DNA of 64,000 nt from Candidatus Methanoperedens sp. (GCA_012026835.1 VEPN01000001.1:1-64000), one strand, 5' to 3'. Positions 8,354 through 17,655 are shown, counted from the stretch's first letter. The notes: a model not told the origin generated them from the letters alone. Translations and numbers: made by a program.

Positions 8354-9774
8354 ATGACCTTTGCGAACTGCTCTGCCGGTTTCTTGTATCCATGCCTGGC
8401 AAGGGTACTATCGATTACCAGATGCATGTCCTTCATGAGAACCGTCACAATATCTTCTATCAGGGTGATTGAACCCCGATATCCTGCATAGCCCCTGGAT
8501 AATATGACGCGATCTGTTATCGGATAGGACACGCTTAACCGTGGAATGTCCAGTCTGTCCGCTATTCTCTTATCAAACGATCCGGCCAATAAGAACGTCG
8601 GGTGTGATTCTTCCAGTGCCCTCCATATCTTATTGCCATCGGATTCAATAATTATTTGCGGTTTTAAACCGTAATCCAGGCCAAGAATCTCTTTCCTGAT
8701 TGTATCATGAATCTCTGCCGGAGGTTCATCAGAGACAGCAACAAACGTCGGGTTCATGCCGAAATCATTCGCAAGGAATTTTATCAGGCCTATGGAATAC
8801 GTTGAATCGGCAATTACACCAATGTCCCTTTGCAGGTTAAATCCCGCATACAGATGCCCGAGCCTGTCCAGTTGCTTGAGGAATTGTTCCTCTTCCGAAT
8901 CGATGACAAGATCGACCAGTTCCCTGTCTATGCCAAGTGCTTCTGCGACAATTCTCAGGAATTTTGAAGTTTCTGAGCCTATGGGCAAATTGTATTTTAT
9001 CCACGGGACGCCGAATTTTTGTTTGAATAACTCGGCTGTGGACACGCCGACATACTCGGATAATACAATATTCAGGTCAGCATTTGATGACTTCTTTATT
9101 GTATCTATCGTATCGTAATCCCCCGACCAGCGGACTGACACCCCAAGCCTGTTAAGGAGTCTCTTGATCTCGATAATATTCCCCTGCCAGAACGGGTCCT
9201 GTGCAGGAACGATACCAAATAAATTGACCGAGATCTGTTCATCATTTTCATCCGGAGGTTCGACCAGTTGTTCAACCAGTGCCCTGCCGACCATATCATA
9301 ACCTGCATAGCTGTTTCCTTTAAAACCCGGCGTTTCGACCATGATAATGGTCTGGTCTTTTCGTTCTTTGAACTGGTCAACTATCGTCCTTATATCGTCA
9401 CCTATCAGGGCAACCTGGCAGCCGCTGAGAACAAAATAGAGGTCTGCTTCTGTTATCTCAAAACTTGCTTTCATCTGCTGGACGAGACGCCCCTCACCGC
9501 CAAATATGACGTGTTTTTCCACGAGGCTTGTAGAAGGGGTCATAAGCCCCCTTGCATGGCCGAATGTCTGCCATCCACTGCCAAAGCACTGTCCCATATA
9601 GAGGTTCCTGGAGCAGCCTGCCGAAGAATGGACTATGGGTATGGCTCCGACTATACCCCATACCGTTGCAAGAGCGCCACCAAGAGCACAGGTAAACCTT
9701 GGTGAAATAGTGCATGCAACTCTGGATTCTGTCAGTGGGGAATGGATGTTTCTGGACCCCGGTGTTTTAGACAT
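8350..9774 (-). CDS. Nitrogenase-like component 1 beta subunit (NifK/MarK-like)
   Basis: A 474-residue subunit of the nitrogenase component 1 superfamily. Three cysteines match the NifK P-cluster ligands: C29 (RFTCALGGA), C54 (SSAGCSRN) and C119 (LSGCQVALIGDD). The protein is shorter than NifK because it lacks the long N-terminal extension. It is translated together with the alpha subunit, whose reading frame it overlaps by 8 bp. Sequence outside the ligand blocks is not typical NifK, which argues for a nitrogenase-like reductase rather than N2 fixation; the exact clade needs a tree. Confidence 0.85.
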   Translation of the reverse strand: MSKTPGSRNIHSPLTESRVACTISPRFTCALGGALATVWGIVGAIPIVHSSAGCSRNLYMGQCFGSGWQTFGHARGLMTPSTSLVEKHVIFGGEGRLVQQMKASFEITEADLYFVLSGCQVALIGDDIRTIVDQFKERKDQTIIMVETPGFKGNSYAGYDMVGRALVEQLVEPPDENDEQISVNLFGIVPAQDPFWQGNIIEIKRLLNRLGVSVRWSGDYDTIDTIKKSSNADLNIVLSEYVGVSTAELFKQKFGVPWIKYNLPIGSETSKFLRIVAEALGIDRELVDLVIDSEEEQFLKQLDRLGHLYAGFNLQRDIGVIADSTYSIGLIKFLANDFGMNPTFVAVSDEPPAEIHDTIRKEILGLDYGLKPQIIIESDGNKIWRALEESHPTFLLAGSFDKRIADRLDIPRLSVSYPITDRVILSRGYAGYRGSITLIEDIVTVLMKDMHLVIDSTLARHGYKKPAEQFAKVI

Positions 9775-11308
9775 GGGCTTTCACCTCGCCTTTGACCCCG
9801 AAATCTTTTCCATATACCGCCTCATCAGCCTCATCTATGAGGAACCTGTAGGGATCAGGGTATTGCAGCCATTCTTTCTTATAGGGGAATTTCCCGTATT
9901 TTTTGGTATATAATTCCACTTTTTTATGATACGATGGGTTTTTCAATACATAGGCGAGGCTTCGTGCTGTCTCAAGAGCGCCCGTGTACCCCATATGCGG
10001 CCTTGCAAAATCAAAAGTGGTCAGGGTTACGACCCCGTTCTTGGCAAACCAGATGGATGGTTCGAAATCCCCGAAATAAATATCGGGTTTCTCTCTCTGT
10101 ACCATGTTCTGCGTTTCAGTAATCTGCCCGATACCTGAAATAACGAGAGGGAAGTCCCCGCCTCTTGTTACAAGGTCTTCAAGCGTGTTCTGGTTAATGG
10201 GCGGGTCGTACTGGAAAGCGTTGACACCCATAACTTTCATTCCAAGCTCCATCGCCAGGCTTGCGCATCCGAGGGCCCTCGGGATATTTACGCTTATGAA
10301 TACTTTCTTACCTTCCAGCTCTTTTTTATATTTATTGAATTCCGGAAGTATGCGCCTGTGTTCTTCTTCGATTAATGTTTCAGCTTCTTTCTCTTTCCCG
10401 AAATGGGCCGCAACTTTTCGTACCCAGTCATCCGTGTATTCGATGCTTGCCGCATAGTGCGTGTCGATCAATGGAATGCCCCAGTGTTTCTCAAGCTGTT
10501 CCGCCAGATAATGGGATGCCTGTGAGCACAGGGCGACCGATGCCGCTGATTCGGTTGCATATTCAAGGCTGTCCAGCGAATTATAATTTAATATTACGTT
10601 TGATTTTATTCCAAGCTTCTCCAGCAACTCAATGAACGGCTGTTCGTCTATCGGGCCTATTGTCGGGCCGCTAATGATGTTCACCGTATCTTTTTTCTTT
10701 TCCCTTGGCTCTTTTAGCACATGTTCTATCAATTCATGCCACATGATATCCCACATTGTTCCCACATGCAGTGTTTTATAGCCCTCACAGTGGACAGCAA
10801 AAACATTGGCTTTGACCCGGGACTGGACTTTTTTGATGGATGCTTCCACATCATCCCCTATGATCCCGGCCGCGCATGATATCCCTACTGCGATCGCTCT
10901 GGGATGGAAGAACTCATCTGTTTCAATAATAGCTTGTTCAAGTTTGGCTGCCCCTCCAAAAACAACGTCTTCCTCATTAAGCTCGGTTGTAATGATATCA
11001 GTTGTTGTTTCAGGAACGCCTCTTGACTTTTGCTGTATTGGCCCGAACAGCCCGAATAATATCGCGCCTGCCGTGCAGCCGACAGGAGAGTGGGCCAGCA
11101 CCTTGACCTCAGGAAAAGCGCATGTATTCATAATGGCAGCTATGAACGCGCATGAACCTGAGCCTGAATATGTCCTGCATTTCCGGGGCATATTCTTTCC
11201 CTTTGAGCATTTAATAAGCTCCGATGCAGTGCCGCCAAAATGCACTATCCCGTCAAGCCTTTTTTCTCTTCCCTGGAAAATGCCGATATCTCTTTCAAAA
11301 TTTGCCAT
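9767..11308 (-). CDS. Nitrogenase-like component 1 alpha subunit (NifD/MarD-like)
   Basis: A 513-residue subunit. P-cluster cysteines are C53 (SGSGSCAF), C78 (SPVGC) and C145 (GISCAAGIIGDD), with spacings of 25 and 67, close to NifD (26 and 66). The active-site cofactor ligands also appear kept: C261 in VALCSQASHYL corresponds to NifD Cys275, and H438 in FARPHMGYTG to NifD His442. This sets it apart from CfbD, BchN/ChlN and other relatives without the M-cluster site. The order is H-D-K-B with no nifI genes between H and D and no nifE or nifN after K. Substrate is unknown; a C-S bond reductase is proposed. Confidence 0.87.
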   Translation of the reverse strand: MANFERDIGIFQGREKRLDGIVHFGGTASELIKCSKGKNMPRKCRTYSGSGSCAFIAAIMNTCAFPEVKVLAHSPVGCTAGAILFGLFGPIQQKSRGVPETTTDIITTELNEEDVVFGGAAKLEQAIIETDEFFHPRAIAVGISCAAGIIGDDVEASIKKVQSRVKANVFAVHCEGYKTLHVGTMWDIMWHELIEHVLKEPREKKKDTVNIISGPTIGPIDEQPFIELLEKLGIKSNVILNYNSLDSLEYATESAASVALCSQASHYLAEQLEKHWGIPLIDTHYAASIEYTDDWVRKVAAHFGKEKEAETLIEEEHRRILPEFNKYKKELEGKKVFISVNIPRALGCASLAMELGMKVMGVNAFQYDPPINQNTLEDLVTRGGDFPLVISGIGQITETQNMVQREKPDIYFGDFEPSIWFAKNGVVTLTTFDFARPHMGYTGALETARSLAYVLKNPSYHKKVELYTKKYGKFPYKKEWLQYPDPYRFLIDEADEAVYGKDFGVKGEVKAHV

Positions 11309-11319
11309 CGATATTCACC

Positions 11320-12201
11320 TCAGTTATTCCTATTGTTCCCGTTGTTCCCGTTACTGCCGTTATTCCCTTTTAGCAAACGGTTTGACCATTTATCTGCCCA
11401 TTGCTGGAGGCTGCCGGATTCCAGGGGAGCAGGAATATGGCTGTGGCCGTTCTCAATAATATTTTTAGCCAGTTTCCTGTATATGTTGGCCTGTTTGGAC
11501 TTTGGGGCGCCCTCAAGCACGGACTTGCCTTTGAGCTCGCATTTTGCGACCGTGAGTGACCTTGGAACATACTCCACTATTTTTGTTTTTGTTTCTTTGC
11601 TAAAATCATCGATTATATTCTTATGAATATCCTTGTTTACGGAATTTGCTATAATTCCCCCCAGGAGCGCGCCGCCGTTATTGGAATATTTCCGGATCCC
11701 CTTAAAAAGGTTATTGGCAGCGTATATGGCCATGAAATCCGATGATGTTACCGTATATACCTGCTTGGCAAGCTGCTCACGGATTGGCATTGCAAATCCT
11801 CCGCAGACCACGTCCCCGAGGACATCGTAAATAATAACATCCGGTTTATAGATATCATAGATCTTTTGCTGCTTCAGGATATCAACTGCGCTGATGATAC
11901 CCCTGCCCGCGCAGCCGACTCCGGGTTCCGGACCCCCGGCTTCGACACAAAGGACCCCGCCATACCCTTCATGAACAATATCTTCAGGCTTTATTGCTTT
12001 TCCGCTTCTTAAAGTATCAAGCACGGTCGGGATAAATGCCCCGCCTCGTAGCGTATTTGTTGAATCGCTCTTGGGGTCGCATCCCACCTGCATTACTTTA
12101 TAACCCAATTCACTCAAGGCAACGCTTATATTGGAAGTTGTTGTGGACTTGCCAATACCGCCTTTTCCATAAATGGCGATCTGTTTTATCTCATCTGACA
12201 T
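11320..12201 (-). CDS. Nitrogenase-like iron protein (NifH-family reductase)
   Basis: A 293-residue ATPase that would donate electrons to the NifDK-like complex. It has the P-loop GKGGIGKST at residues 12-20, the bridging 4Fe-4S cysteines C97 (GVGCAGRG) and C133 (DVVCGGFAMP), and Arg100, matching NifH numbering almost exactly. The C-terminus carries a low-complexity Asn/Gly tail (GNNGSNGNNGNNRNN) coded by short tandem repeats. The ATG follows a GGAGG site. It is the first gene of the nifHDKB operon, 72 bp downstream of the second box of the conserved promoter. Confidence 0.92.
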   Translation of the reverse strand: MSDEIKQIAIYGKGGIGKSTTTSNISVALSELGYKVMQVGCDPKSDSTNTLRGGAFIPTVLDTLRSGKAIKPEDIVHEGYGGVLCVEAGGPEPGVGCAGRGIISAVDILKQQKIYDIYKPDVIIYDVLGDVVCGGFAMPIREQLAKQVYTVTSSDFMAIYAANNLFKGIRKYSNNGGALLGGIIANSVNKDIHKNIIDDFSKETKTKIVEYVPRSLTVAKCELKGKSVLEGAPKSKQANIYRKLAKNIIENGHSHIPAPLESGSLQQWADKWSNRLLKGNNGSNGNNGNNRNN

Positions 12202-12248
12202 TTGTTATCCTCCTTTTAGTTTCATTTTGGCAAGATATATCACGGGAT

Positions 12249-12314
12249 AATATAGCATTATAGAAATCAGCAATTATAGACGGTTTTATTCTGTTTTTTT
12301 AATTATAGAGGCAA
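12249..12314 (-). promoter_or_regulatory. Bipartite regulon promoter, copy 2 (nifHDKB operon)
   Basis: On the minus strand TTGCC starts at 12314 and TTGCTGATTTCT at 12273, exactly 41 bp apart. A CTATATTAT box follows about 20 bp after the second box, and the nifH-like ATG is 72 bp downstream of it. Layout and sequence match the other five copies. Confidence 0.85.
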
Positions 12315-12373
12315 TTCTTTCCGATTCGATACCAATATTGGGAAACACTATGAATAGACATTATGAACGGCAT

Positions 12374-13528
12374 TCAATTCCTGGATCTTGACATCACGAT
12401 CACGCCTGCCAGGCACATCACAGGCAGGAATAAAAAAGCAGTTTCCAGGTCGATTTTTTCCGTGACATAACCCATAATAATAGGTGTTAATGCCCCCAAA
12501 AAACCGCCAATTCCAAAAAATATACCAAGCGTTGTACCGCGTGTATCAGGCTGCGTATTATTGGTATATTGAACGATATTTGCAGGATACAGGACTGCAC
12601 AGAAAAATCCTATTGCGATCAGAAATATTATCAGATAGACTGGTGAAATGGAGTTTATGAAGAACAAAAGAAGGAACGCTGTTATGGCAAGGGATATTGA
12701 AATTATCATCTTCAAATTGAATTTATCGACCAGCATGCCTCCGATATATTGCCCGATGATCCCCACTCCAAAAAACGCAGAAATGTAAATACCTATTAAC
12801 GACGGCGAATAATTCAAGAGAGACAACTTCACAGGCAGGAATGTCGTGAAACCAAATGCGACCATCGTCGTTGTACTATAAACAAAAATAATAGCCATGA
12901 TATCCTTTGTGAAAAATCGCATGTTTATTTTTGTTTTGAATTCCGCTTTATTATCTCCCAGGTTCTTTGTAAGAATAAAATAAAGTATGCCTGTGGCCAA
13001 TCCGATGAGAGGTATCAATTTAAAAACAAGCCTCCAGTTATATTCTTCTGTAATAAAACCGGCTATTATGGGAAATATTACCAGCCCTATGCTTCCTGCC
13101 GCCCCGTGTATCCCGATCGCTTTACCTTTATTCCCGAAGACTGTCGAGAGGATCGAAAAACCGACCGGATGATACACGCTTGTAGTAAACCCGACAAGAA
13201 CCGCAAGAACCTGCAACTGGAAATAAGAATCTGATACCCCCACTAAATAAATACTCACGGACGATAAGACCAGCCCGGAGGTCACAAGGTCGCTTCTTCG
13301 TTTGATCCTGTCCGAATAGTACCCGAATATGAATTGTCCGATCCCGTGGCTGATCAGTATCGAACCTGCCAGGACTCCTATTTCAATGTAAGATAGATCA
13401 AGATCTGTTCCTATTAGCGGCAGCAGTATTGGCAGCAGTAATACAAGCCCGTCATTGGTAAAATGCGCCAGCGACAGGATTACAAGATCCTTTGAGGCTG
13501 CTGAAATTTTGACTTCTGGAAAAGTCAT
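12374..13528 (-). CDS. Major facilitator superfamily transporter
   Basis: A 384-residue integral membrane protein with about 12 hydrophobic segments. The MFS loop motif is visible in GYYSDRIKRRSD after the second helix, and KGKAIGIHGAAGSIG resembles the motif of helix 5. Substrate cannot be read; its position 5 bp after a binding-protein gene suggests uptake or export of the same class of compound or its product. It is the last gene of the operon driven by the 15.7 kb promoter, and the next gene (nifH-like) has its own promoter. Confidence 0.85.
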   Translation of the reverse strand: MTFPEVKISAASKDLVILSLAHFTNDGLVLLLPILLPLIGTDLDLSYIEIGVLAGSILISHGIGQFIFGYYSDRIKRRSDLVTSGLVLSSVSIYLVGVSDSYFQLQVLAVLVGFTTSVYHPVGFSILSTVFGNKGKAIGIHGAAGSIGLVIFPIIAGFITEEYNWRLVFKLIPLIGLATGILYFILTKNLGDNKAEFKTKINMRFFTKDIMAIIFVYSTTTMVAFGFTTFLPVKLSLLNYSPSLIGIYISAFFGVGIIGQYIGGMLVDKFNLKMIISISLAITAFLLLFFINSISPVYLIIFLIAIGFFCAVLYPANIVQYTNNTQPDTRGTTLGIFFGIGGFLGALTPIIMGYVTEKIDLETAFLFLPVMCLAGVIVMSRSRN

Positions 13529-13533
13529 ATCAG

Positions 13534-14538
13534 TTATTTATACGGGTTGAATTCATTGGTATAAACGTCTGAGATCTTTATCTCTCCTTCTTTTAAGTTG
13601 CCATATTTAACCATGATATCGATCCATTTCTGGACAATCCCATCTGTCATCAGCCCATGCCCGACCCATACGCGCCGGTCCATATAACGGCTCGTTAAAG
13701 GATCCAGCGCCAGTTCCTCGGAAATTATTTTATCTGCTTCATCAGGATGGGCATTGGTCCAGTCCTCGGCTTTTGCGATCGCAGATACAAATCCTTTCAG
13801 GGCAGCAGGCTTCTCCTTTATGACCCTGTCAGAGGATATGACAAGGGAGACAGCCCCATTCATCGTATCATAATCCGTGAATAATCTCCTTCCGCCTGTA
13901 TTTACGGCTATTCCCGAATATGGCGCGTGCAAAATACCAACATCTATCAATCCCTGTTTTAAAGCCTGCCACTGCTGAGAATCAGGCATTGTCACCAGTT
14001 CGACATCGTTAACTGTCAATCCGCCGGTCTTTAGATAATCAGCAAGGGAATAATACATGCACCCTTCATTTAAGATCACGGATACGCCGATTTTTTTGCC
14101 TTTCAGGTCTTTTGCGCTCCTGATAGTGCTATTTTCCAGGACTGTAGCTGACATATGCGGATGATCCCGTGTGGCATCGCTTCCTGCGGCTATTATTTTA
14201 AAATCCATCCCTGAGAGCCTTGATTTGATTACCGTGTCCGTATGCCATCCAAGAATAACATCAATATCTCCTGAGGCCAATACCGTTTTCACAACAGAGG
14301 ATTGTATAGCACCCACTTTTTCGACCGTTATGCCTTCCTGTTCGAAGAATCCTTTTTTTTCTGCGACTATTGCAATGACTGAAGTGCCAAAATCCGGGGT
14401 CGGGATCCTTACGACAGGTCTCTGTATATCTGTTGAAGGCTTTTCCTGTATATTATCGGCCCTGGAAAAACCGTATATGCCTGCAATTACCAGGACTATG
14501 GCTATTAAACCGATTATCATGGTCAAGTTCTTATTCAT
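13534..14538 (-). CDS. ABC transporter substrate-binding protein (NMT1/SsuA type)
   Basis: A 334-residue binding protein with an N-terminal hydrophobic signal/anchor (MIIGLIAIVLVIAGIYGF) and no lipobox Cys. The mature part has PTPDFGTSVIAIVAEKKGFF, ASGDIDVILGWHTD and VTMPDSQQWQALKQGLIDV, the pattern of nitrate/sulfonate/taurine and THI5-like binding proteins. It overlaps the upstream paralogue by 8 bp. No permease or ATPase is in the same operon, so it probably works with the components at 15.7-20.5 kb. Confidence 0.85.
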   Translation of the reverse strand: MNKNLTMIIGLIAIVLVIAGIYGFSRADNIQEKPSTDIQRPVVRIPTPDFGTSVIAIVAEKKGFFEQEGITVEKVGAIQSSVVKTVLASGDIDVILGWHTDTVIKSRLSGMDFKIIAAGSDATRDHPHMSATVLENSTIRSAKDLKGKKIGVSVILNEGCMYYSLADYLKTGGLTVNDVELVTMPDSQQWQALKQGLIDVGILHAPYSGIAVNTGGRRLFTDYDTMNGAVSLVISSDRVIKEKPAALKGFVSAIAKAEDWTNAHPDEADKIISEELALDPLTSRYMDRRVWVGHGLMTDGIVQKWIDIMVKYGNLKEGEIKISDVYTNEFNPYK

Positions 14539-15550
14539 TTAAACCACCATCTTTAAAATAAGGGTTAAACTCGTTCGTGTATATGTCAGAGGTTTTTACC
14601 TGTCCCTCTTTCAGCAGCCCGTATCTTGTTAATGTGTCAATCCAGTTCTGTACTTCCGTGTCAATTAATAAAGCATGTTCGGGGCTGTTGAACCCTTCCA
14701 TATCCGCAGCATCCAGACCAAGGCGTTTAGCTTCTATTTGATATGCTTCTTCTCGATGTTCATTTGCCCAGTCAAGAGTTTTCGCTGTGGTTTTAACGAA
14801 GCGTTTAACAACATCGGGATGATCTTTGATCGTATCTTCACTTACCCAATAAAGCGCCAGCCCCAGGCTTTCATCAAGATCATTGTCATCGAACAGCTTC
14901 CTGACACCGCCCGCATTGGTCAATTTCTTGTTAAAAGGGGCATGTACGAATACAGCATCTACCTGATGCGAACGAAGTGCCTGTTCCTGTTGCGAATCCG
15001 GCATTGAAGTAAGCTCAATTGATTCTTTTGGAATGGAAGAACCGGCTTTTTGTCGCATATACTCATACATCATGTATTCCGAGCAACCTCCAAATCCCCA
15101 TATAGCCACTTTTTTCCCGGTCAGATCCTGAGCCGTTCTGATACTGCTGTTCTCCAGGACGAACAGGCTCATATGCGGGTAGCCGGGAATTGTTCTTGTC
15201 GTCCCTGCAATACCTTTTATTTTTGCGCCTTTTGCCACTGCATTAATAACCCTGTTGGCATGCCCGCCCCCAACATCGATATCCCCGCTAACGGTCGCAG
15301 TTACATACTGTTCTGTAGGAAGTACTCCAACGAATTCGATATTTAATCCTTCTTCTTTAAAGAATCCTTTTTCAAAACCCACAGAGACAGGGTCGTATGC
15401 AGGACTTGTTACCATTTTTAAAGTGTATAATTCAACATCCTTGGTTGGAGCGATATCCGAATTTGTTCCACTGCTATTTAGCGCGAAGTAAGCACCGATT
15501 AACACCAGTATCACTATTCCGGATATCAAATATTTAATATTATTTTTCAT
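14531..15550 (-). CDS. ABC transporter substrate-binding protein (NMT1/SsuA type)
   Basis: A binding protein of about 339 residues, paralogous to the next gene and to 17656-18837 (shared TSMPDSQQEQALRSHQVDAV and C-terminal SDIYTNEFNPY). I start it at the ATG at 15550, which gives a normal lysine-plus-hydrophobic signal (MKNNIKYLISGIVILVLIG); a GTG at 15586 is an alternative with an unusual leader. It is the first gene after the conserved promoter at 15718-15652. The family binds aliphatic sulfonates, nitrate, taurine or thiamine precursors; the ligand here is unknown. Confidence 0.83.
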   Translation of the reverse strand: MKNNIKYLISGIVILVLIGAYFALNSSGTNSDIAPTKDVELYTLKMVTSPAYDPVSVGFEKGFFKEEGLNIEFVGVLPTEQYVTATVSGDIDVGGGHANRVINAVAKGAKIKGIAGTTRTIPGYPHMSLFVLENSSIRTAQDLTGKKVAIWGFGGCSEYMMYEYMRQKAGSSIPKESIELTSMPDSQQEQALRSHQVDAVFVHAPFNKKLTNAGGVRKLFDDNDLDESLGLALYWVSEDTIKDHPDVVKRFVKTTAKTLDWANEHREEAYQIEAKRLGLDAADMEGFNSPEHALLIDTEVQNWIDTLTRYGLLKEGQVKTSDIYTNEFNPYFKDGGLNE

Positions 15551-15651
15551 TTTTATCAACTCGATTATTAGACCACGCTTTTTCACATTCTACTAAAATT
15601 TTGCAAGCTCAACTCCATGAGCTATCTTTCATTCGGCCTAAGTTCACAGGC

Positions 15652-15718
15652 ATATAAGAAATTATAGAAATCAACAACTTTAGCCGCGTTTCTTTCGAAT
15701 CCGGCGGGAATGCGGCAA
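15652..15718 (-). promoter_or_regulatory. Bipartite regulon promoter, copy 3 (binding-protein/MFS operon)
   Basis: On the minus strand TTGCC starts at 15718 and TTGTTGATTTCT at 15677, exactly 41 bp apart. A CTTATATGC box lies about 20 bp further on. It sits in the gap between the permease stop and the binding-protein start, showing that this gap holds a separate promoter rather than being part of one long operon. Confidence 0.85.
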
Positions 15719-15745
15719 ACCGATGAAAAAAGGAAGCGCTATTTC

Positions 15746-16504
15746 TTATCCCATCGATATATCTTCTTTCCACCTGCTCAATCGTTTTTCAATTGCGACA
15801 AGTGAATAATTAGCAATTACACCGAGAATTGTCATGAAAAGGATCACAGGCCACATCTGTCTATGCAGCAGGATTCCCAATCCCGCATTTGCCCCCAGCA
15901 TTTCAACCGCGATAAGTACAAGAATAACCTCTGTGCTGGCATATCGCAATCCGGAAAAGATCGGAGGAACTGCCGATGGCAGTACGACTTTCCTGAACAT
16001 ATCCAGATGTGACATCCCCATCGACCTTGCAGTTTTCACAAGGAAAGGATCAACGTTCTGTACTGCGCTTATTGTGCTAAGCAGGATCCACCACATGGCG
16101 GCAAGCATTATCAACAGCGTCTTTGGAAGCTCCCCTATTCCAAATAACAGGATAAATACCGGAAATAGAGCTAATAACGGGATCTGTCTTAATGTTTGCA
16201 GGAGGGGGTCAAGATATCTCTCCCATGTTTTAAACCATCCTATTAAAAATCCCAGCGGTATCGCTATTACTACAGCTATTGCATACCCTGAAAAGACCCT
16301 TTGCAGGCTTATCGCAGTATGTTTCAACAATACCCCTGATATAGCAATATCCATCAGATCATTAAATACCCTTGAGACCGGCGGTATGGAAGCAGGATAA
16401 GTCATGCCAGTTCTTACCGCTATCTCCCATATCAGCAGGAATATCATAATCGCTATAAGCCTCTGCAATAGCGCTTTTGCTTTCTTGATGATAGCTGAAA
16501 CCAT
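15746..16504 (-). CDS. ABC transporter permease (SsuC/TauC type)
   Basis: A 252-residue inner membrane permease with about six hydrophobic segments. The cytoplasmic EAA-like loop is seen in VKTARSMGMSHLDMFRKVVL followed by PSAVPPIFSGLRYA, where it contacts the ATPase. It resembles the second permease at 18854-19639 throughout (GYAIAVVIAIPLGFLIGW versus GFAIAALTAIPLGFIVGW), so the pair arose by duplication. It is the last gene of the operon starting at 20.6 kb, and no second ATPase accompanies it. Confidence 0.87.
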   Translation of the reverse strand: MVSAIIKKAKALLQRLIAIMIFLLIWEIAVRTGMTYPASIPPVSRVFNDLMDIAISGVLLKHTAISLQRVFSGYAIAVVIAIPLGFLIGWFKTWERYLDPLLQTLRQIPLLALFPVFILLFGIGELPKTLLIMLAAMWWILLSTISAVQNVDPFLVKTARSMGMSHLDMFRKVVLPSAVPPIFSGLRYASTEVILVLIAVEMLGANAGLGILLHRQMWPVILFMTILGVIANYSLVAIEKRLSRWKEDISMG

Positions 16505-16543
16505 TTTTAGAAATTCTTCGGTTTAGCAAGATACTCTTTGAGT

Positions 16544-16786
16544 TTAATATCGAAAAACCTGACCTAATATTCTCAGGGTGTCAGCTACTATTTGCTCATG
16601 GGAATTACCACCCTTCTCCTTTATTGCCGTACCCAGTCCCCGAAGCGCCATAGTACCGGTATGGACCTTTCCGCCAAGTTCCTCGATTTTCTTTTTTGCA
16701 TCGGGACTGAAAGCCTGAACTCCTTCCTCCCTGATCCCGGTGTTAAGGGTAACAACAATCTCTTTTCCCGCTTTTTCAAAGTACAT
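16544..16786 (-). pseudogene. Remnant of a pyruvate-kinase C-terminal-domain-like protein
   Basis: An 80-residue frame. MYFEKAGKE matches the start of free-standing pyruvate kinase alpha/beta domain proteins found in archaea and clostridia. The rest (GIREEGVQAFSPDAKKKIEELGG and EQIVADTLRILGQ) matches their second half. From memory those proteins have about 180-190 residues, so some 65 internal residues and the C-terminus appear lost. The ATG directly abuts the methyltransferase stop (TAAATG) and has a ribosome site, so a short product may still be made. The assignment is by motif recall only. Confidence 0.5.
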
Positions 16787-17611
16787 TTAATTTGCCTCCT
16801 GCAATGGTTTTTTGGCTGTCGTAAAAATCGTATTTGAAACAAGCTCTATTCCTTCTGCCGTTCTTTTCTTCTCAAGTTCCTTTTCGATGTCATGCCGTGC
16901 AGCAGGCCGAAGATGCTCAGGTACATGGATCAGGAAAGTCCCGAAAGAACTGGATTCAATAAAATCGAATACTTCCTGCGGCGTGGGAAAATAAAGCCTG
17001 GTATTTTTAGTAGTTATATTGATGTCCTGATATCCGGTCGATTCGAATAGATCCTGAAGCTCTTTTTGTGTAATAGGCTTGTTCGGGTCTTCATCCGGGT
17101 TCACCTGGCCAGCATAGGGATCTCGCTTGAAAAGTTCATTTGTGATCTGTCTTAAAGTAAATGGATTATCCTTATCACCTGTAGTCAGACCCACCCTTCC
17201 ACCCGGCTTTAGTACTTTATGTATCTCCTTCAGCGCTGTTTTCTTATCAGCGATCCAGTGGAAAACAGCGCATAGATAAGCAACATCAAAACTGTTATCT
17301 GCAAAACCGTTCAGATATTCAGCACGTCCTACCATAAAAGAGGTATTATCAAAGGATTTGTCGTTGATTTTCCTTCTTGCTGTTTCAATGCGAAGCGGCG
17401 AAGGGTCAATTCCCACGATCCTTCCGGATTTCCCGACTATCCCTGCTGCATGCAAAGCAAGACGTCCTGTACCGCACCCGATATCCAGCACATTATTGCC
17501 TCCATTTATCCCAAGTTTGTCAACAAGAACAATTCCGTTTTCAAACTGGCTATTACTGATTCTGTCGTATTTTTCTGCTAATTCCGGTGTATCATATTCA
17601 ATATTACTCAT
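16787..17611 (-). CDS. Class I SAM-dependent methyltransferase
   Basis: A 274-residue protein. Motif I VLDIGCGTGRLALHAA near residue 40, the acidic post-I segment GRIVGIDPSPLR, FDVAYLCAVFHW and LKEIHKVLKPGGRVGLTTG define a UbiE/Methyltransf_11-type fold. The C-terminal domain (TPQEVFDFIESSSFG onward) is not one I can assign. Substrate is unknown; position inside an importer operon that shares a promoter with nifHDKB hints at an S- or metal-directed methyl transfer. It lies 44 bp after a binding-protein gene. Confidence 0.85.
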   Translation of the reverse strand: MSNIEYDTPELAEKYDRISNSQFENGIVLVDKLGINGGNNVLDIGCGTGRLALHAAGIVGKSGRIVGIDPSPLRIETARRKINDKSFDNTSFMVGRAEYLNGFADNSFDVAYLCAVFHWIADKKTALKEIHKVLKPGGRVGLTTGDKDNPFTLRQITNELFKRDPYAGQVNPDEDPNKPITQKELQDLFESTGYQDINITTKNTRLYFPTPQEVFDFIESSSFGTFLIHVPEHLRPAARHDIEKELEKKRTAEGIELVSNTIFTTAKKPLQEAN

Positions 17612-17655
17612 TTATATCACTTATCCTGAATAAAAAAAATCGAAGTAGAGAATCC

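Noticed and set aside
7000-12201. Conventional N2-fixing nif operon
   Set aside because: No nifI1/nifI2 between H and D, no nifE/nifN, and the D and K sequences outside the ligand blocks are atypical. True nitrogenase activity cannot be excluded without a tree.
9767-12201. CfbC/CfbD pair for coenzyme F430 synthesis
   Set aside because: A separate K-type subunit and NifB are present, and the alpha subunit keeps the cofactor Cys and His that CfbD lacks.
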